From NCBI GenBank assembly GCA_018238375.1, contig JABCTJ010000066.1, positions 1 to 38,715 of the forward strand: a stretch of DNA of 38,715 bases, in the 5' to 3' direction. Below are positions 24,588 through 33,271 of the stretch, piece by piece; position 1 is the stretch's first letter, and each line of letters opens with the position of its first letter. A program made the translations under genes and the position numbers. This DNA comes from Candidatus Thorarchaeota archaeon. Lineage in GTDB: Archaea > Asgardarchaeota > Thorarchaeia > Thorarchaeales > Thorarchaeaceae. The notes beneath the pieces are model-generated. The model saw nothing but the letters and a program-made list of their open reading frames with translations, did no database searches and had not been told where the DNA came from.

Positions 24588-25754
24588 TTGGATTGGACTT
24601 CACACATTATGGAACGCATTCCCGCTTCTGGCACCTTGAGGATGTTTGAACTGGCCAAAAAACTCGAGGCTAAGGGTCGCAAGATTTACCACCTTGAGGT
24701 GGGGGAACCCGACTTTCCCACTCCTGCAAATGTGGTGGAAGCAGGAATAAAGGCACTCAACGAAGGGCATACCAAGTATGTTTCCTCTCGCGGAACTCCT
24801 CCACTTCTCGACGCAATAACTGATTACTACAATCAACGAAATATTAAAATCGACAGCCAAGAGAATATCATCGTTACACCCGGAGCCAAGCTGGCTCTGT
24901 TTAGTGGAATCATGGCCGCCATTGATGGTGGCGATGAGGTTCTATGTCTGTCTCCCGCATGGCCAACATATCGCGTTATGATACGCATGGTCGGAGCCAA
25001 ACCCGTGGATGTCCCGATGAGTCCGGACTTCGAGCTTGATGAAGAGGCTCTTAAGAGCGCTATGACGAGAACAGTAACTGCATTAATCATCAACAGTCCG
25101 TCGAATCCAACAGGCGGGGTGTTGTCAAAGGAGCACCTCAAAATCATTTATGACCTGGCCTGCGATCATGACTTTGTCGTCTTCAGTGATGAAATATACG
25201 AATCATTGGTCTATGATGGCTTCCGTCAGGCATCCATGCTTGATGTCGACCCGGACATGAAGCGGAGCCTGGTTATCAACGGGTTCTCGAAATCATACGC
25301 GATGACTGGATGGCGGCTAGGCTATGCTATAGGTAATCCGAAGACGATAGATAACATGATCCGAATACAGCAGAACACCACCTCTTGCGCTGCAGACTTT
25401 TCGCAGATGGCTGCTGTAGAGGCTCTAAAAGGGGACCAATCCTCGATCGAAAAGATGAGGCTCGCATATCAAAAGCGCCGAGACGTCATCACACAGTTGT
25501 TCTGTGATATGGACGGAGTTAGTTGCATATCCCCGAAAGGAGCTTTCTATGTGTTTCCCGATTTCAGTGAATACAACCTTAGCAGTTTGACTCTTGCTGA
25601 ATTACTTCTGAAGAAGGTTGGTGTTGTAGGGACGCCGGGGGTTGCATTTGGGAAAGCGTACGATTCACATCTTAGATTCTCATACTCGGCTTCAATGTCC
25701 GATATTCAGGAAGGCATCACTAAGCTCAAAGAGTACTTGCCCTCATTGAAGTAG
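24588..25754 (+). CDS. Pyridoxal-phosphate aminotransferase, class I/II (aspartate aminotransferase-like)
   Basis: A 388-residue fold-type I aminotransferase that moves an amino group between an amino acid and a 2-oxoacid. Visible are the N-terminal LEVGEPDFPTP, NSPSNPTGG (cofactor-binding Asn), SDEIYESLVYDG (Asp/Tyr that contact PLP), and SKSYAMTGWRLGY (Schiff-base Lys and phosphate-binding Arg). Substrate range (Asp, aromatic, Ala) cannot be told from sequence. TTG 24588 is chosen because GGGTGA lies 6 bases upstream; ATG 24609 is the alternative. The YkgJ-type gene starts 13 bp after its stop. Confidence 0.92.
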   Translation: MDWTSHIMERIPASGTLRMFELAKKLEAKGRKIYHLEVGEPDFPTPANVVEAGIKALNEGHTKYVSSRGTPPLLDAITDYYNQRNIKIDSQENIIVTPGAKLALFSGIMAAIDGGDEVLCLSPAWPTYRVMIRMVGAKPVDVPMSPDFELDEEALKSAMTRTVTALIINSPSNPTGGVLSKEHLKIIYDLACDHDFVVFSDEIYESLVYDGFRQASMLDVDPDMKRSLVINGFSKSYAMTGWRLGYAIGNPKTIDNMIRIQQNTTSCAADFSQMAAVEALKGDQSSIEKMRLAYQKRRDVITQLFCDMDGVSCISPKGAFYVFPDFSEYNLSSLTLAELLLKKVGVVGTPGVAFGKAYDSHLRFSYSASMSDIQEGITKLKEYLPSLK

Positions 25755-25767
25755 GCAGTGACCCGCC

Positions 25768-26373
25768 GTGTCTGAGAAGAGTCGCGAAGCGCAAGAGAAA
25801 GGCGCGAATCTTGTGCGCTTCAAATGTATCAAGTGCGGCGAATGTTGCAGGCGGAAGGGGCTGATTGTGACTGTAACTGGCAGGGACATAGCCCGTTTCT
25901 CCTCAACACTAGGGATGACAGCTCCAGAGCTATTACGTGCACTGGACTTCTATGTTCTTCCAGAAAACGGAACCGCGCCCAAGGGTTTGCGTGATACTCC
26001 GCTACTGAAGACCGAATCTGGCAATGCTTACATGGCGCTTCGGAAGATGGATTCGGGCGACTGTATCTTCCTCAAGGATAACCAGTGTATGATACATCCG
26101 ATTCGTCCGTTCGTTTGTAGGACCTTCCCATTTGTATTTCGTGATATAGCTGGAGAAATGAAGTGGGGTTTCAGCTCAATGAAGGATATCTGTCCTGGAA
26201 TCGGTGAGGGCAGCGAAGTTTCAGAGCAGGAACTAGTTGAGTTGGGCATAGCAGCACTTGAGGATTTGACCATATATGGAGAGTTCGCAGAAGCTTGGAA
26301 TGATACTACAGCAGAACCAACAGCGATTGGTTTCCTTGAGGCAATTCTCTCTGACGTTCGCTTCTCTGTCTAG
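25768..26373 (+). CDS. YkgJ-family cysteine-cluster protein (putative Fe/Zn-binding)
   Basis: A 201-residue protein with the family's N-terminal CIKCGECCR (C-x2-C-x2-CC) and the second cluster C-x7-C-x2-HPIRPFVCRTFPF. It probably binds a metal ion or an Fe-S cluster; YkgJ-like proteins are often annotated as zinc/iron chelators and their function is unproven. Start is GTG 25768. It is likely co-transcribed with the aminotransferase upstream; whether it modifies or supports that enzyme is unknown. Confidence 0.85.
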   Translation: MSEKSREAQEKGANLVRFKCIKCGECCRRKGLIVTVTGRDIARFSSTLGMTAPELLRALDFYVLPENGTAPKGLRDTPLLKTESGNAYMALRKMDSGDCIFLKDNQCMIHPIRPFVCRTFPFVFRDIAGEMKWGFSSMKDICPGIGEGSEVSEQELVELGIAALEDLTIYGEFAEAWNDTTAEPTAIGFLEAILSDVRFSV

Positions 26374-26417
26374 CAACATTTATGAAACTGCCTAGCTGTG
26401 TGCGCCAGCGGGATTGA

Positions 26418-27374
26418 ATGGAATTGAATCGGGTGCTCATTACAGGTGGAGCCGGCTTCTTAGGTAGCCACCTTGTTGACAGGTTGATTGACACCCATGA
26501 GGTGGTTGTGCTAGATAATCTCTCAACCGGTTCAATGGACAATCTTGCTGTTCACGTTGATAACCCACGCTTCACATTCATTGAGGGAAGAATATCGTCA
26601 GAAGCCGTTGTCAAAACAGCCATCGAGGGTGTCCGCACGGTCTACCATTTCGCCGCACAGCCAGATGTTCGACTCAGCACGGAACTCCCATACTGGGATT
26701 TCGAAATCAATGTGGTCGGAACCATGAAGCTTCTCGAAGTCATGCGCAAGTCCGATGTCACCCGCGTGATCTTCGCCTCTTCTGGTGGCACTATCTACGG
26801 TGAAACGGAAGTGCTTCCCACTCCCGAGAGTGTTGCATTCCGGCCGATAAGCAACTATGGTGCTGCTAAAGGTGCCATTGAGATGTATCTCTCATCCTAC
26901 TCTAAACTCTACGACTTCAACGCAATCAGCCTCAGACTTGCGAATACCATTGGGTCTAGACTCGTTCACGGAGTAATCTACGACTTCTACAGGAGTCTCA
27001 AACAGGATTCTACGGTTCTTGAAGTTCTTGGGGATGGAGAGCAAGAGAAATCATACCTGCATGTGACAGACGCAGTCGAAGCGGCTATTCTTCTGACAAA
27101 AGACTTGCAAAGTGGATTCCATCCGGTAAACGTTGCATCTGGCGAGCGACTTAAGGTTTCTCGAATCGCTCAGCTTGTGATTACTGAACTTGGCCTTTTC
27201 GATACACAAATAGAATATGCTGGGGGCAAGCGAGGATGGGCTGGTGATATTACCCGCACAGACATTGACATCAGTCTGTTGAGGTCGCTGGGGTGGCAAC
27301 CCCGTGTGCCACTGAACAAGGCAATTGGCCGTTGTGTAGCATGGCTCGTCAAGAAGTTTGGGCCTGTCGAATGA
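26418..27374 (+). CDS. NAD-dependent nucleotide-sugar epimerase/dehydratase (GalE-like)
   Basis: An extended short-chain dehydrogenase of 318 residues that epimerises or dehydrates a nucleotide sugar for glycan synthesis. NAD motif GGAGFLGS (residues 10-17), catalytic SSGGTIYG, and YGAAK (Tyr and Lys of the active site, about 148-152). The C-terminal half carries the sugar-binding region (YLHVTDAVEAAILL). Sugar specificity cannot be told. ATG 26418; ACATTTATGA at 26376-26385 is a plausible TATA box about 38 bp upstream, so it has its own promoter. It converges on the 27402 gene with 27 bp between stops. Confidence 0.9.
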   Translation: MELNRVLITGGAGFLGSHLVDRLIDTHEVVVLDNLSTGSMDNLAVHVDNPRFTFIEGRISSEAVVKTAIEGVRTVYHFAAQPDVRLSTELPYWDFEINVVGTMKLLEVMRKSDVTRVIFASSGGTIYGETEVLPTPESVAFRPISNYGAAKGAIEMYLSSYSKLYDFNAISLRLANTIGSRLVHGVIYDFYRSLKQDSTVLEVLGDGEQEKSYLHVTDAVEAAILLTKDLQSGFHPVNVASGERLKVSRIAQLVITELGLFDTQIEYAGGKRGWAGDITRTDIDISLLRSLGWQPRVPLNKAIGRCVAWLVKKFGPVE

Positions 27375-27401
27375 ATACACGTAGAATTAGATTTCCACAG
27401 C

Positions 27402-28391
27402 TTAGAGCCGACTAAGGATCTGTAGGATGTTGCTGAAGTTATGCTCGACGGTCCTACTCTTCTCCCCGTAAGACGCGAGATGCTTAAATCTCTCATCATC
27501 CTTCACAAGGCTCGTGAAGCGCATGGACCGAATCTCAGTATGGATGCTCTCGTTCAATACCAGTATCTCATCTGAGGTCTTCAGAATGAATTGTAGCATT
27601 TTTATCAGGAGATTGAAGTCTGCGATGTCTCTAAGTTGCAATGTCTGACTGTAAAACTGGAATTCCAATCTGGCTAGAAGCTCTCTCATCTGCGCTAGCT
27701 TGATGAGCCAATCATCAGCTTTCTCGTTGTTGAGTTCATAGTGAATCTTCGACCAATAAGATTGCTGCTCCAGAAGCTGTACTAGATAGCTCCTCAAGAA
27801 TGCGAAGGAGTCAACACCCTCCTCGATGTCATCCTCACTGCCGATGGATTGCATCATATCGTCCATATCGCTGTGCTTAACGGCAATCATCAGCGAGAAC
27901 TTATCGACATACTTTCTGATTTCGTCCGCCTTCTCCTGCTTAGTCATGGTATCAGCATATGTATCACTTAGCGTTAGTATGAATTTGTATATACAATCAC
28001 TGCATATTTCCATACTTGCAGTCAAATCTTTCGTGGACATAAACTGAAGGGCATCCTCTATGTCACTAGCGGGAACATCTCTGCCATGAATACGGAGAAC
28101 CCATCCTTGTGATATGCAATAAATGCGATTTGTAATATCATCAATAAACACCGAGGCGTAACAAATATTGTCGTCTTCACTCCGTTCTTTGTCCATATCT
28201 TCCTTGGAGCGTGCAAACCCAAACAAGGAGGTGTCTACGTCGACGACATCTACTTCTAGAACTGAATCGTCATTCACACAGAGCTTTTCATCGCCAAAAA
28301 CCTTGAAGCAGGGACATCCCCTGATCAGTCTGATTGTACCTTGGCGATCACTATCTTGGCTTCCACCAATTGTCACTATTCTCTGCTCCAT
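27402..28391 (-). CDS. Uncharacterised cysteine-containing protein, paralogue B
   Basis: A 329-residue protein. The N-terminal ~140 residues contain RGCPCFKVFGDEKLCVNDD (C26, C28, C38), NICY (C77), YCISQG (C92) and CSDC (C130, C133); all are conserved in the neighbouring paralogue. The C-terminal half is acidic and helical (SYLVQLLEQQSYWSKIHYE... to the end). No family recognised. The cysteine spacing suggests a metal or Fe-S site. It lies 78 bp downstream of its paralogue on the same strand, so the two are probably one transcript. ATG 28391 is the start; no strong promoter of its own is visible. Confidence 0.7.
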   Translation of the reverse strand: MEQRIVTIGGSQDSDRQGTIRLIRGCPCFKVFGDEKLCVNDDSVLEVDVVDVDTSLFGFARSKEDMDKERSEDDNICYASVFIDDITNRIYCISQGWVLRIHGRDVPASDIEDALQFMSTKDLTASMEICSDCIYKFILTLSDTYADTMTKQEKADEIRKYVDKFSLMIAVKHSDMDDMMQSIGSEDDIEEGVDSFAFLRSYLVQLLEQQSYWSKIHYELNNEKADDWLIKLAQMRELLARLEFQFYSQTLQLRDIADFNLLIKMLQFILKTSDEILVLNESIHTEIRSMRFTSLVKDDERFKHLASYGEKSRTVEHNFSNILQILSRL

Positions 28392-28469
28392 GTCGTGGTT
28401 CTACTTGCCCTACATTTTCAAACAATCAACGTAGAACAAGCGAGGAGTCATGTTATAGAGTTTATCGTG

Positions 28470-29429
28470 CTATGTTCGAATCTGGCTGAGGGCTCTGAGA
28501 AGGTTACTAAATCGATGTTCAGTGCGCCTACGCTTGTCAGAATGAATCTCAAGCAGCTGCAACACCTGATTTGGTATCCCGCCTGCTTTCACTACCTTAT
28601 GCGACTTCTCACGAATTTCGTTGTTTAAACTTACCACCCTTCCTGCAACTTCGACCATGAACTTCAGGACTCCCAGAGAAACGACTTGATCCGGAGCTTG
28701 GCTCAAAGTTATCACTTGAAATAGGAACACAGTTTCAAGTCTCGCGAGGAGCTTGTAATGCTCCATGAGTTCGATGAGATCTTCGCTGGCTTCCTTCTTC
28801 TTCATTTCATCTATTTGAGACGCCCATTCACTCCGTTGCTTCATGAGGTCCTTGATGCTGTTCTCAACATGCTCAAGGGGATCCACTCCCTCATCCAGTA
28901 CAGTTTCTTTACCTGTTTCCTCGAGATCCGTGGCCATCTTCACAGCCAAATTCTTTACATACGCTGCGATTATCTCTCTTCTTTCAGTTTCGCTGAGGCG
29001 ATCCGCGAAGACCTCAGTATTCATTATCAAATACTTATAGAGACAATCAGAACACACGACGCCGTCACTCGACTGTTCTGTTGATGTGACGAACTGCAAT
29101 GCGTCAAGAACATCTGAAGACTTTACATCGCAATTGTTGATTCGTATTCGCTGACCTTGACTGACACAATACACCTTATCGTCAGTTTCGTCAAGGAAAA
29201 CCAACAGATAGCACATGTTCTTCCTGCTACTCTTGAACTTGAGAAGTTCTTCCGGTGACTGTGACTCAGCGAAGAACGATGGGTCAACTGATATCGAAAT
29301 GATGGGCAGCACGTCATCGTTGTTCAGGCAAACCTTTTCATCGCCGAACTCTCTGTAACAGGGGCAGCCCTTGATAAGACGCGCTGAACCACTGCTGGCT
29401 CCTGCCAGAGATGATGAGCCTAGTTTCAT
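28470..29429 (-). CDS. Uncharacterised cysteine-containing protein, paralogue A
   Basis: About 319 residues, collinear with the next gene downstream: KGCPCYREFGDEKVCLNNDD (C22, C24, C34), NMCY (C73), YCVSQG (C88) and CSDC (C126, C129) are conserved, and helices such as LMEHYKLLARLETVFLFQ correspond to LAQMRELLARLEFQFYSQ in the partner. Overall identity by eye is low, except around the cysteines and the helix core. ATG 29429 is preferred over GTG 29438 because GGTG sits 6 bases upstream. A TATA-like CTACTATAAG lies about 22 bp ahead of it. Function unknown. Confidence 0.7.
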   Translation of the reverse strand: MKLGSSSLAGASSGSARLIKGCPCYREFGDEKVCLNNDDVLPIISISVDPSFFAESQSPEELLKFKSSRKNMCYLLVFLDETDDKVYCVSQGQRIRINNCDVKSSDVLDALQFVTSTEQSSDGVVCSDCLYKYLIMNTEVFADRLSETERREIIAAYVKNLAVKMATDLEETGKETVLDEGVDPLEHVENSIKDLMKQRSEWASQIDEMKKKEASEDLIELMEHYKLLARLETVFLFQVITLSQAPDQVVSLGVLKFMVEVAGRVVSLNNEIREKSHKVVKAGGIPNQVLQLLEIHSDKRRRTEHRFSNLLRALSQIRT

Positions 29430-29513
29430 TTCAGACACCTTTGGTCTTATAGTAGCACACTCCTGGTTTAGTACTAAATGTGGCTAATATTCCGAATTCC
29501 GCGTACAAGTGAT

Positions 29514-29627
29514 ATGAAGCTTTCTTGCACAAACGACCTTTCTGGGCTCAAGAAATACAGTCCAGAAGAAGAGAATTCACTGTTAGCAGGTTGCGCAGCA
29601 TCTCTAACCTGCGATTGTAATGACTGA
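29514..29627 (+). CDS. Candidate 37-residue Cys-rich peptide
   Basis: ATG 29514 to TGA 29627 encodes a 37-residue peptide with four cysteines (C5, C27, C33, C35), starting MKLSCTND and ending TCDCND. A TATA-like CTAATATT (29484-29491) is centred 27 bp upstream of the ATG, the spacing expected for leaderless archaeal genes, and a stem-loop follows 3 bp after the stop. That arrangement supports a small real gene, but length and lack of homology keep confidence low. Confidence 0.35.
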   Translation: MKLSCTNDLSGLKKYSPEEENSLLAGCAASLTCDCND

Positions 29628-29630
29628 ACG

Positions 29631-29656
29631 GGATGCAGGTCGTAAAACCTAGCATC
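29631..29656 (+). terminator. Stem-loop after the small Cys-rich ORF
   Basis: GGATGCAGGT (29631-29640) pairs with ACCTAGCATCC (29647-29657, one bulged base). It lies immediately after the stop of the 37-codon ORF and is followed by TAAAAGGAGG rather than a T-run, so it may be an mRNA-end hairpin rather than a classical terminator. Confidence 0.4.
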
Positions 29657-29687
29657 CTAAAAGGAGGGAATGAGCCGCGGGGTGCTA

Positions 29688-29831
29688 CTATGTGCCCCAC
29701 AGCTCACGCTTCAGCAGATCGCGGATAGCAATCCTGATTGCTTCGGACCTGTTCGGGTAGAGATTGCTTTGAACGAGCTTCTCCAGACCGTCTACATAGG
29801 TTTCGGGAACATGAAGAGTTACTAGTTTAAT
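29688..29831 (-). CDS. Ribbon-helix-helix (CopG/Arc-type) regulator with apparent ATT start
   Basis: A 47-residue protein reading (M)KLVTLHVPETYVDGLEKL, then YPNRSEAIRIAIRDLLKREL: one beta-strand and two helices with the RSEAIR signature of ribbon-helix-helix DNA-binding proteins. No ATG, GTG or TTG lies between the frame's upstream TGA (29838-29840) and the conserved strand. An ATT at 29831 is preceded at 6 bases by AGGTGA, exactly where an SD motif belongs. It may use the rare ATT start or have lost its ATG by a point change. It sits divergent to the ADP-forming ligase gene and could regulate it or itself. Confidence 0.65.
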   Translation of the reverse strand: MKLVTLHVPETYVDGLEKLVQSNLYPNRSEAIRIAIRDLLKRELWGT

Positions 29832-29832
29832 T

Positions 29833-29849
29833 CTATGTCACCTATGTCA
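29833..29849. promoter_or_regulatory. Direct repeat ahead of the RHH gene (candidate operator)
   Basis: CTATGTCA occurs at 29833-29840 and again at 29842-29849, a 9-bp period. It overlaps the SD motif of the ribbon-helix-helix gene. RHH repressors often bind short tandem repeats at their own promoter, so autoregulation is plausible. Confidence 0.4.
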
Positions 29850-29934
29850 TGTCTGGGTCATACCGTAATATCACTGTGAGTAATACTAGGTCGGGGGTCA
29901 AAATGGACCGGTCTTTCTTGGTTCGTAAGGCAGG

Positions 29935-29944
29935 AGTTATATTA
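29935..29944 (+). promoter_or_regulatory. TATA box of the ADP-forming ligase gene
   Basis: AGTTATATTA lies about 50 bp before TTG 29991, predicting a transcript from about 29966 that carries AGGAG (29977-29981) as the SD motif. Confidence 0.5.
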
Positions 29945-29990
29945 CTCTCATCTAGCACACAAGACCAATCAGCAACAGGAGTGGGATCGC

Positions 29991-32114
29991 TTGACCGTAG
30001 ATCGACAGAAAGCCATTGAAATACTGTTCAATCCCAAATCTATCGCAGTAATTGGTGCATCATCTACGAAAGGAAAGCTTGGCAACTCGGTGTTGCGTAA
30101 TATTATTGACAGCGACTACGAGGGTCGAATCTACCCTGTTAATCCGAAAGCGGAGAAAATTCTCGGACTCAAAGTCTACAGGTCTGTGAGTGCCATTGGA
30201 GGACGTGTGGATGTTGCTGTCATCGTGATTCCTGCCAGATTCGTTCTCCCGGTAGTTGAAGAATGTGGCAAGAAGGGTGTAACGGCACTCGTAGTTATTA
30301 CCGCTGGCTTCAAGGAGATTGGTCATGAGGGACAGGAGGCGGAGCGGAAAATAGTAGAGATTGCCGAGAAATACGGCATGATTGTGCAAGGACCAAACTG
30401 CTTGGGTATCATCAACACCTATGCTCCGTACAACGCGTCATTTTCCGCTGGAACCCCTTCCAAGGGATCGATTGCCTTTGCTTCGCAGTCGGGAGCTCTG
30501 ATGACCGGAATTCTTGACTGGAGTCTTATGGAGAAGATTGGCTTCTCCAAGTTTGTAAGTCTTGGTAACAAAGCGCATTTGGACGAGGCTGATTTCGTTA
30601 AGGCATTCGGGAACGACCCGAACTCCACGTTTATTCTACTCTACATAGAGTCCGTTGTTGATGGTCGCAAATTCATGAAAGCTTGCCGAGAGGTCGTTCC
30701 AAAGAAGCCCATCTTCGTTGTGAAATCGGGGGTGAGCGCCGCTGGAGCCCGGGCTGCCTCATCGCACACGGGATCTCTAGCTGGCAGCGATACTGCGTAT
30801 GATGTGGCATTCAAACAGAGCGGTGTCAATCGTGCCGAGAATATGTCTCAGCTATTCGATGTCGCTAGCGTGTTCGATGACATGCATCTCCCTGCAGGCA
30901 ACCGTGTGGCAATAGTCACCAATGCTGGGGGCCCAGGAATCATGACGACTGACGCCTGCGAGGCTTGCGGGCTAGAAATCGCTCAGTTATCCCGGGCGAC
31001 AATCGAGCTTCTGCAGAAAGAATTACCTCCTGCTGCTTCAGTCTATAATCCAATTGATGCTCTAGGTACGGCTCAGCCTAAGGACTACGAGATTTGTATT
31101 GAGGCTGCTCTGAGGGATGAAAACGTTGATTCCGTTCTTGTTCTGGTTACTCCTCAGGCTGTAACCAAAGAGGCAGAAACCGCGAAAACGTTGGTCGAGT
31201 CGCACAAGAAGTATCCTGGCAAGCCTTTGGTTGCGGTATTCATGGGTGGCAACTCAATGGTATACCCACGCATCATCATGAATGATGGAGGTATTCCCGT
31301 CTTCGATTTCCCTGAACGAGCTGTACACGCCTTGGCCCAGCTCTACAAGTACACTGTGCGGAGGGACAATCTGAAGGATGATATTGTTCCCAAGTTCAAG
31401 GTTGATACGAAACGAGTTCAGAAGGTCATGGACTCGGTGCGAGCAGATGGAAGGAGCATCATGATGGGCTACGAGTCGCATGAGGTGGCTGAGGCGTACG
31501 GCATTCCTGTTGCCCGCATACGGTTGGCAACCAGTTCTGAAGAAGCAAGACAGATAGCCGCGGATCTTGGCTTTCCTGTGGTCTTGAAGATTGCAAGTCC
31601 TGACATCGTACACAAGAGTGACATTGGAGGGATTATTCTTGGGCTTAAGACCCAGCAGGAGGTCGAAGATGGCTTCATGCAGATTCTCGCGAATGCGAAA
31701 AAGCATGTACCAAAGGCGATTCTCTACGGTATTGATGTTCAAGAGATGGCTCCCAAGGGAAAGGAATTGATTATTGGCTGTTCGCGAGATATTCAGTTTG
31801 GCCCATTGATAATGTTCGGGGCCGGCGGCATCTTCGTGAACTACCTAAAGGATATCGCATTCAGGCTTGCGCCGATGTCCCGCGCAGAGGCGGGGGGCCT
31901 CATCGGTGACACTAAAATGGGTGCACTACTCACGGGTGTCAGGGGCGAGCTTCCCAGCGATATACCCGCGCTGGAAGACACAATTTTAAAAATCAGTCAG
32001 TTAGTAACTGACTTTGAGGAAATCGTGGAATTGGACATCAACCCTGTGTTTGCCTACGAGAAGGGGAAGGGCATATGTGCGGTTGATGTAAAGATAACAA
32101 TCGCTGGAGAGTGA
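29991..32114 (+). CDS. ADP-forming acetate/acyl-CoA ligase, fused alpha-beta subunits
   Basis: Converts acyl-CoA + ADP + phosphate to acid + ATP + CoA, the main substrate-level phosphorylation step of many fermenting archaea. The 707 residues hold a CoA-binding Rossmann domain (IAVIGASSTKGKLG), two succinyl-CoA-ligase-like domains with the phosphorylated histidine H259 in SSHTGSLAGSD, and a C-terminal ATP-grasp domain (LGFPVVLKIASPDIVHKSDIGG..., ELDINPVFAY). In some species alpha and beta are separate; here they are one chain. TTG 29991 follows AGGAG by ~9 bases. The DRTGG gene starts 4 bp after the stop, so they form an operon. Whether the substrate is acetyl-CoA or branched or aryl acyl-CoA cannot be told. 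Confidence 0.95.
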   Translation: MTVDRQKAIEILFNPKSIAVIGASSTKGKLGNSVLRNIIDSDYEGRIYPVNPKAEKILGLKVYRSVSAIGGRVDVAVIVIPARFVLPVVEECGKKGVTALVVITAGFKEIGHEGQEAERKIVEIAEKYGMIVQGPNCLGIINTYAPYNASFSAGTPSKGSIAFASQSGALMTGILDWSLMEKIGFSKFVSLGNKAHLDEADFVKAFGNDPNSTFILLYIESVVDGRKFMKACREVVPKKPIFVVKSGVSAAGARAASSHTGSLAGSDTAYDVAFKQSGVNRAENMSQLFDVASVFDDMHLPAGNRVAIVTNAGGPGIMTTDACEACGLEIAQLSRATIELLQKELPPAASVYNPIDALGTAQPKDYEICIEAALRDENVDSVLVLVTPQAVTKEAETAKTLVESHKKYPGKPLVAVFMGGNSMVYPRIIMNDGGIPVFDFPERAVHALAQLYKYTVRRDNLKDDIVPKFKVDTKRVQKVMDSVRADGRSIMMGYESHEVAEAYGIPVARIRLATSSEEARQIAADLGFPVVLKIASPDIVHKSDIGGIILGLKTQQEVEDGFMQILANAKKHVPKAILYGIDVQEMAPKGKELIIGCSRDIQFGPLIMFGAGGIFVNYLKDIAFRLAPMSRAEAGGLIGDTKMGALLTGVRGELPSDIPALEDTILKISQLVTDFEEIVELDINPVFAYEKGKGICAVDVKITIAGE

Positions 32115-32118
32115 TGCA

Positions 32119-33183
32119 TTGGCGAAGAATATCGTGATTAGTGGTGAAACGCGTACTGGCAAGACCATGGTTGCTCTTGCCCTCGCTTCGAAACTGCGTG
32201 CAGAGGGGAAATCGGTTAGTTACTTCAAACCCGTGGGAACGAAGAGTTTCGAGTATAGTACAGAGGCGATGGACGTGGATGTAGATGCTGCGGTCATGAA
32301 GGAAGTCTTAGCCATGAAAGCAGATCTTGGTTGCATATGTCCAATTGTCAGAACGTTTGTGAGCCATGACGAGCTTTTGCGGCTCGGTCATGACGTACTC
32401 CTGAAGAAAATTAGGGAGTGCTACTTGGAAGTTTCTGAAGGGGTTGACTACGTGTTGATTGAGGGGACCAAAGCTCCGTGGCATCTTCTTCATGTCAATC
32501 TGTCCACACCCCAGATAGCTAAGGAGTTCGACGCATCAGTCATTTGTCTTGTTAACTTCTCTACCATGGCAGCAATCGATGATATCCTACTCCAGCAAAG
32601 CCTGTTTCAACAACACGGGGTTGATTCAATTGGGATTATACTGAAGAGGGTCCCTCCTATGCTTAGGGACGCCGTCAAGGAAAAGATTCAGCCGTTCCTT
32701 GAGGGAACAGGACTACGGTTCTGTGGTGTCGTTTTTCAAAACAGAGATCTGTTTAGTCCTAATGTTGGTGAAATTCTGCGGGCGCTGGATGGCGAGATGA
32801 CAACTGGCGATGATAAACTGGGCGTTCTTGTTGACCACTTCATGATTGGAAGCATGGCTCCAGAAAACGCTTTGAAGTGGTTTCGACGCACCCATGATAA
32901 GGCGGTTATTACTAGCGGGGATCGCCCTGACATCTGCCTAGCGGCGCTTGAAACAGATACAAACCTGCTGATCCTTACAGGAGGAATCGCGCCTGACATT
33001 CGAACTGTGTCAAGAGCCAAAGAACAAGATGTCCCAATAATGTTGACTGCACACGATACTTACACTACTAGCCGAATTGTTGACGGGCTCTTGGGAACAG
33101 TAACTCCTGAGAGTAAGGATAAGGTGCCAATCATCGAGCAAATTGTTGGTGATGCACTAGACTTGAGTTGCCTAGACTTATGA
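32119..33183 (+). CDS. AAA/BioD-like + DRTGG domain protein (Pta N-terminal-like)
   Basis: A 354-residue protein. Residues ~1-210 are a P-loop dethiobiotin-synthetase-like domain (GETRTGKTMVALALA, residues 8-22; YVLIEGTKAPWHL; VICLVNFSTMAAIDDI). Residues ~215-345 are a DRTGG-type domain (GEMTTGDDKLGVLVDHFMIGSM, DRPDICLAALETDTNLLILTGG). This pair equals the regulatory N-terminal part of long phosphotransacetylases and is often found beside ADP-forming acyl-CoA ligases in archaea, where it may sense a nucleotide or metabolite and control the ligase. TTG 32119 start; the gene is translationally close-coupled to the ligase. Confidence 0.85.
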   Translation: MAKNIVISGETRTGKTMVALALASKLRAEGKSVSYFKPVGTKSFEYSTEAMDVDVDAAVMKEVLAMKADLGCICPIVRTFVSHDELLRLGHDVLLKKIRECYLEVSEGVDYVLIEGTKAPWHLLHVNLSTPQIAKEFDASVICLVNFSTMAAIDDILLQQSLFQQHGVDSIGIILKRVPPMLRDAVKEKIQPFLEGTGLRFCGVVFQNRDLFSPNVGEILRALDGEMTTGDDKLGVLVDHFMIGSMAPENALKWFRRTHDKAVITSGDRPDICLAALETDTNLLILTGGIAPDIRTVSRAKEQDVPIMLTAHDTYTTSRIVDGLLGTVTPESKDKVPIIEQIVGDALDLSCLDL

Positions 33184-33271
33184 TGGGCGTCCATTCAGTT
33201 TCTTGAAGATGGGAAAGAGGGTATGTAACAGCTGCAGAAAACCTGTACAAAATTGGACATCTCTTAGATGA

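Larger units (their letters stand above)
29430..29990. other. Intergenic stretch holding two very small candidate genes
   Basis: This 561-bp region holds a 37-codon Cys-rich ORF on the plus strand with a hairpin after it, a ribbon-helix-helix gene on the minus strand with repeats ahead of it, and the promoter of the ADP-forming ligase gene. Each is listed separately. Confidence 0.5.

Noticed and set aside
30060-31742. Several minus-strand ORFs of 62-162 codons inside the ADP-forming ligase gene
   Set aside because: Antisense frames of a strongly conserved enzyme with no motifs or start signals of their own.
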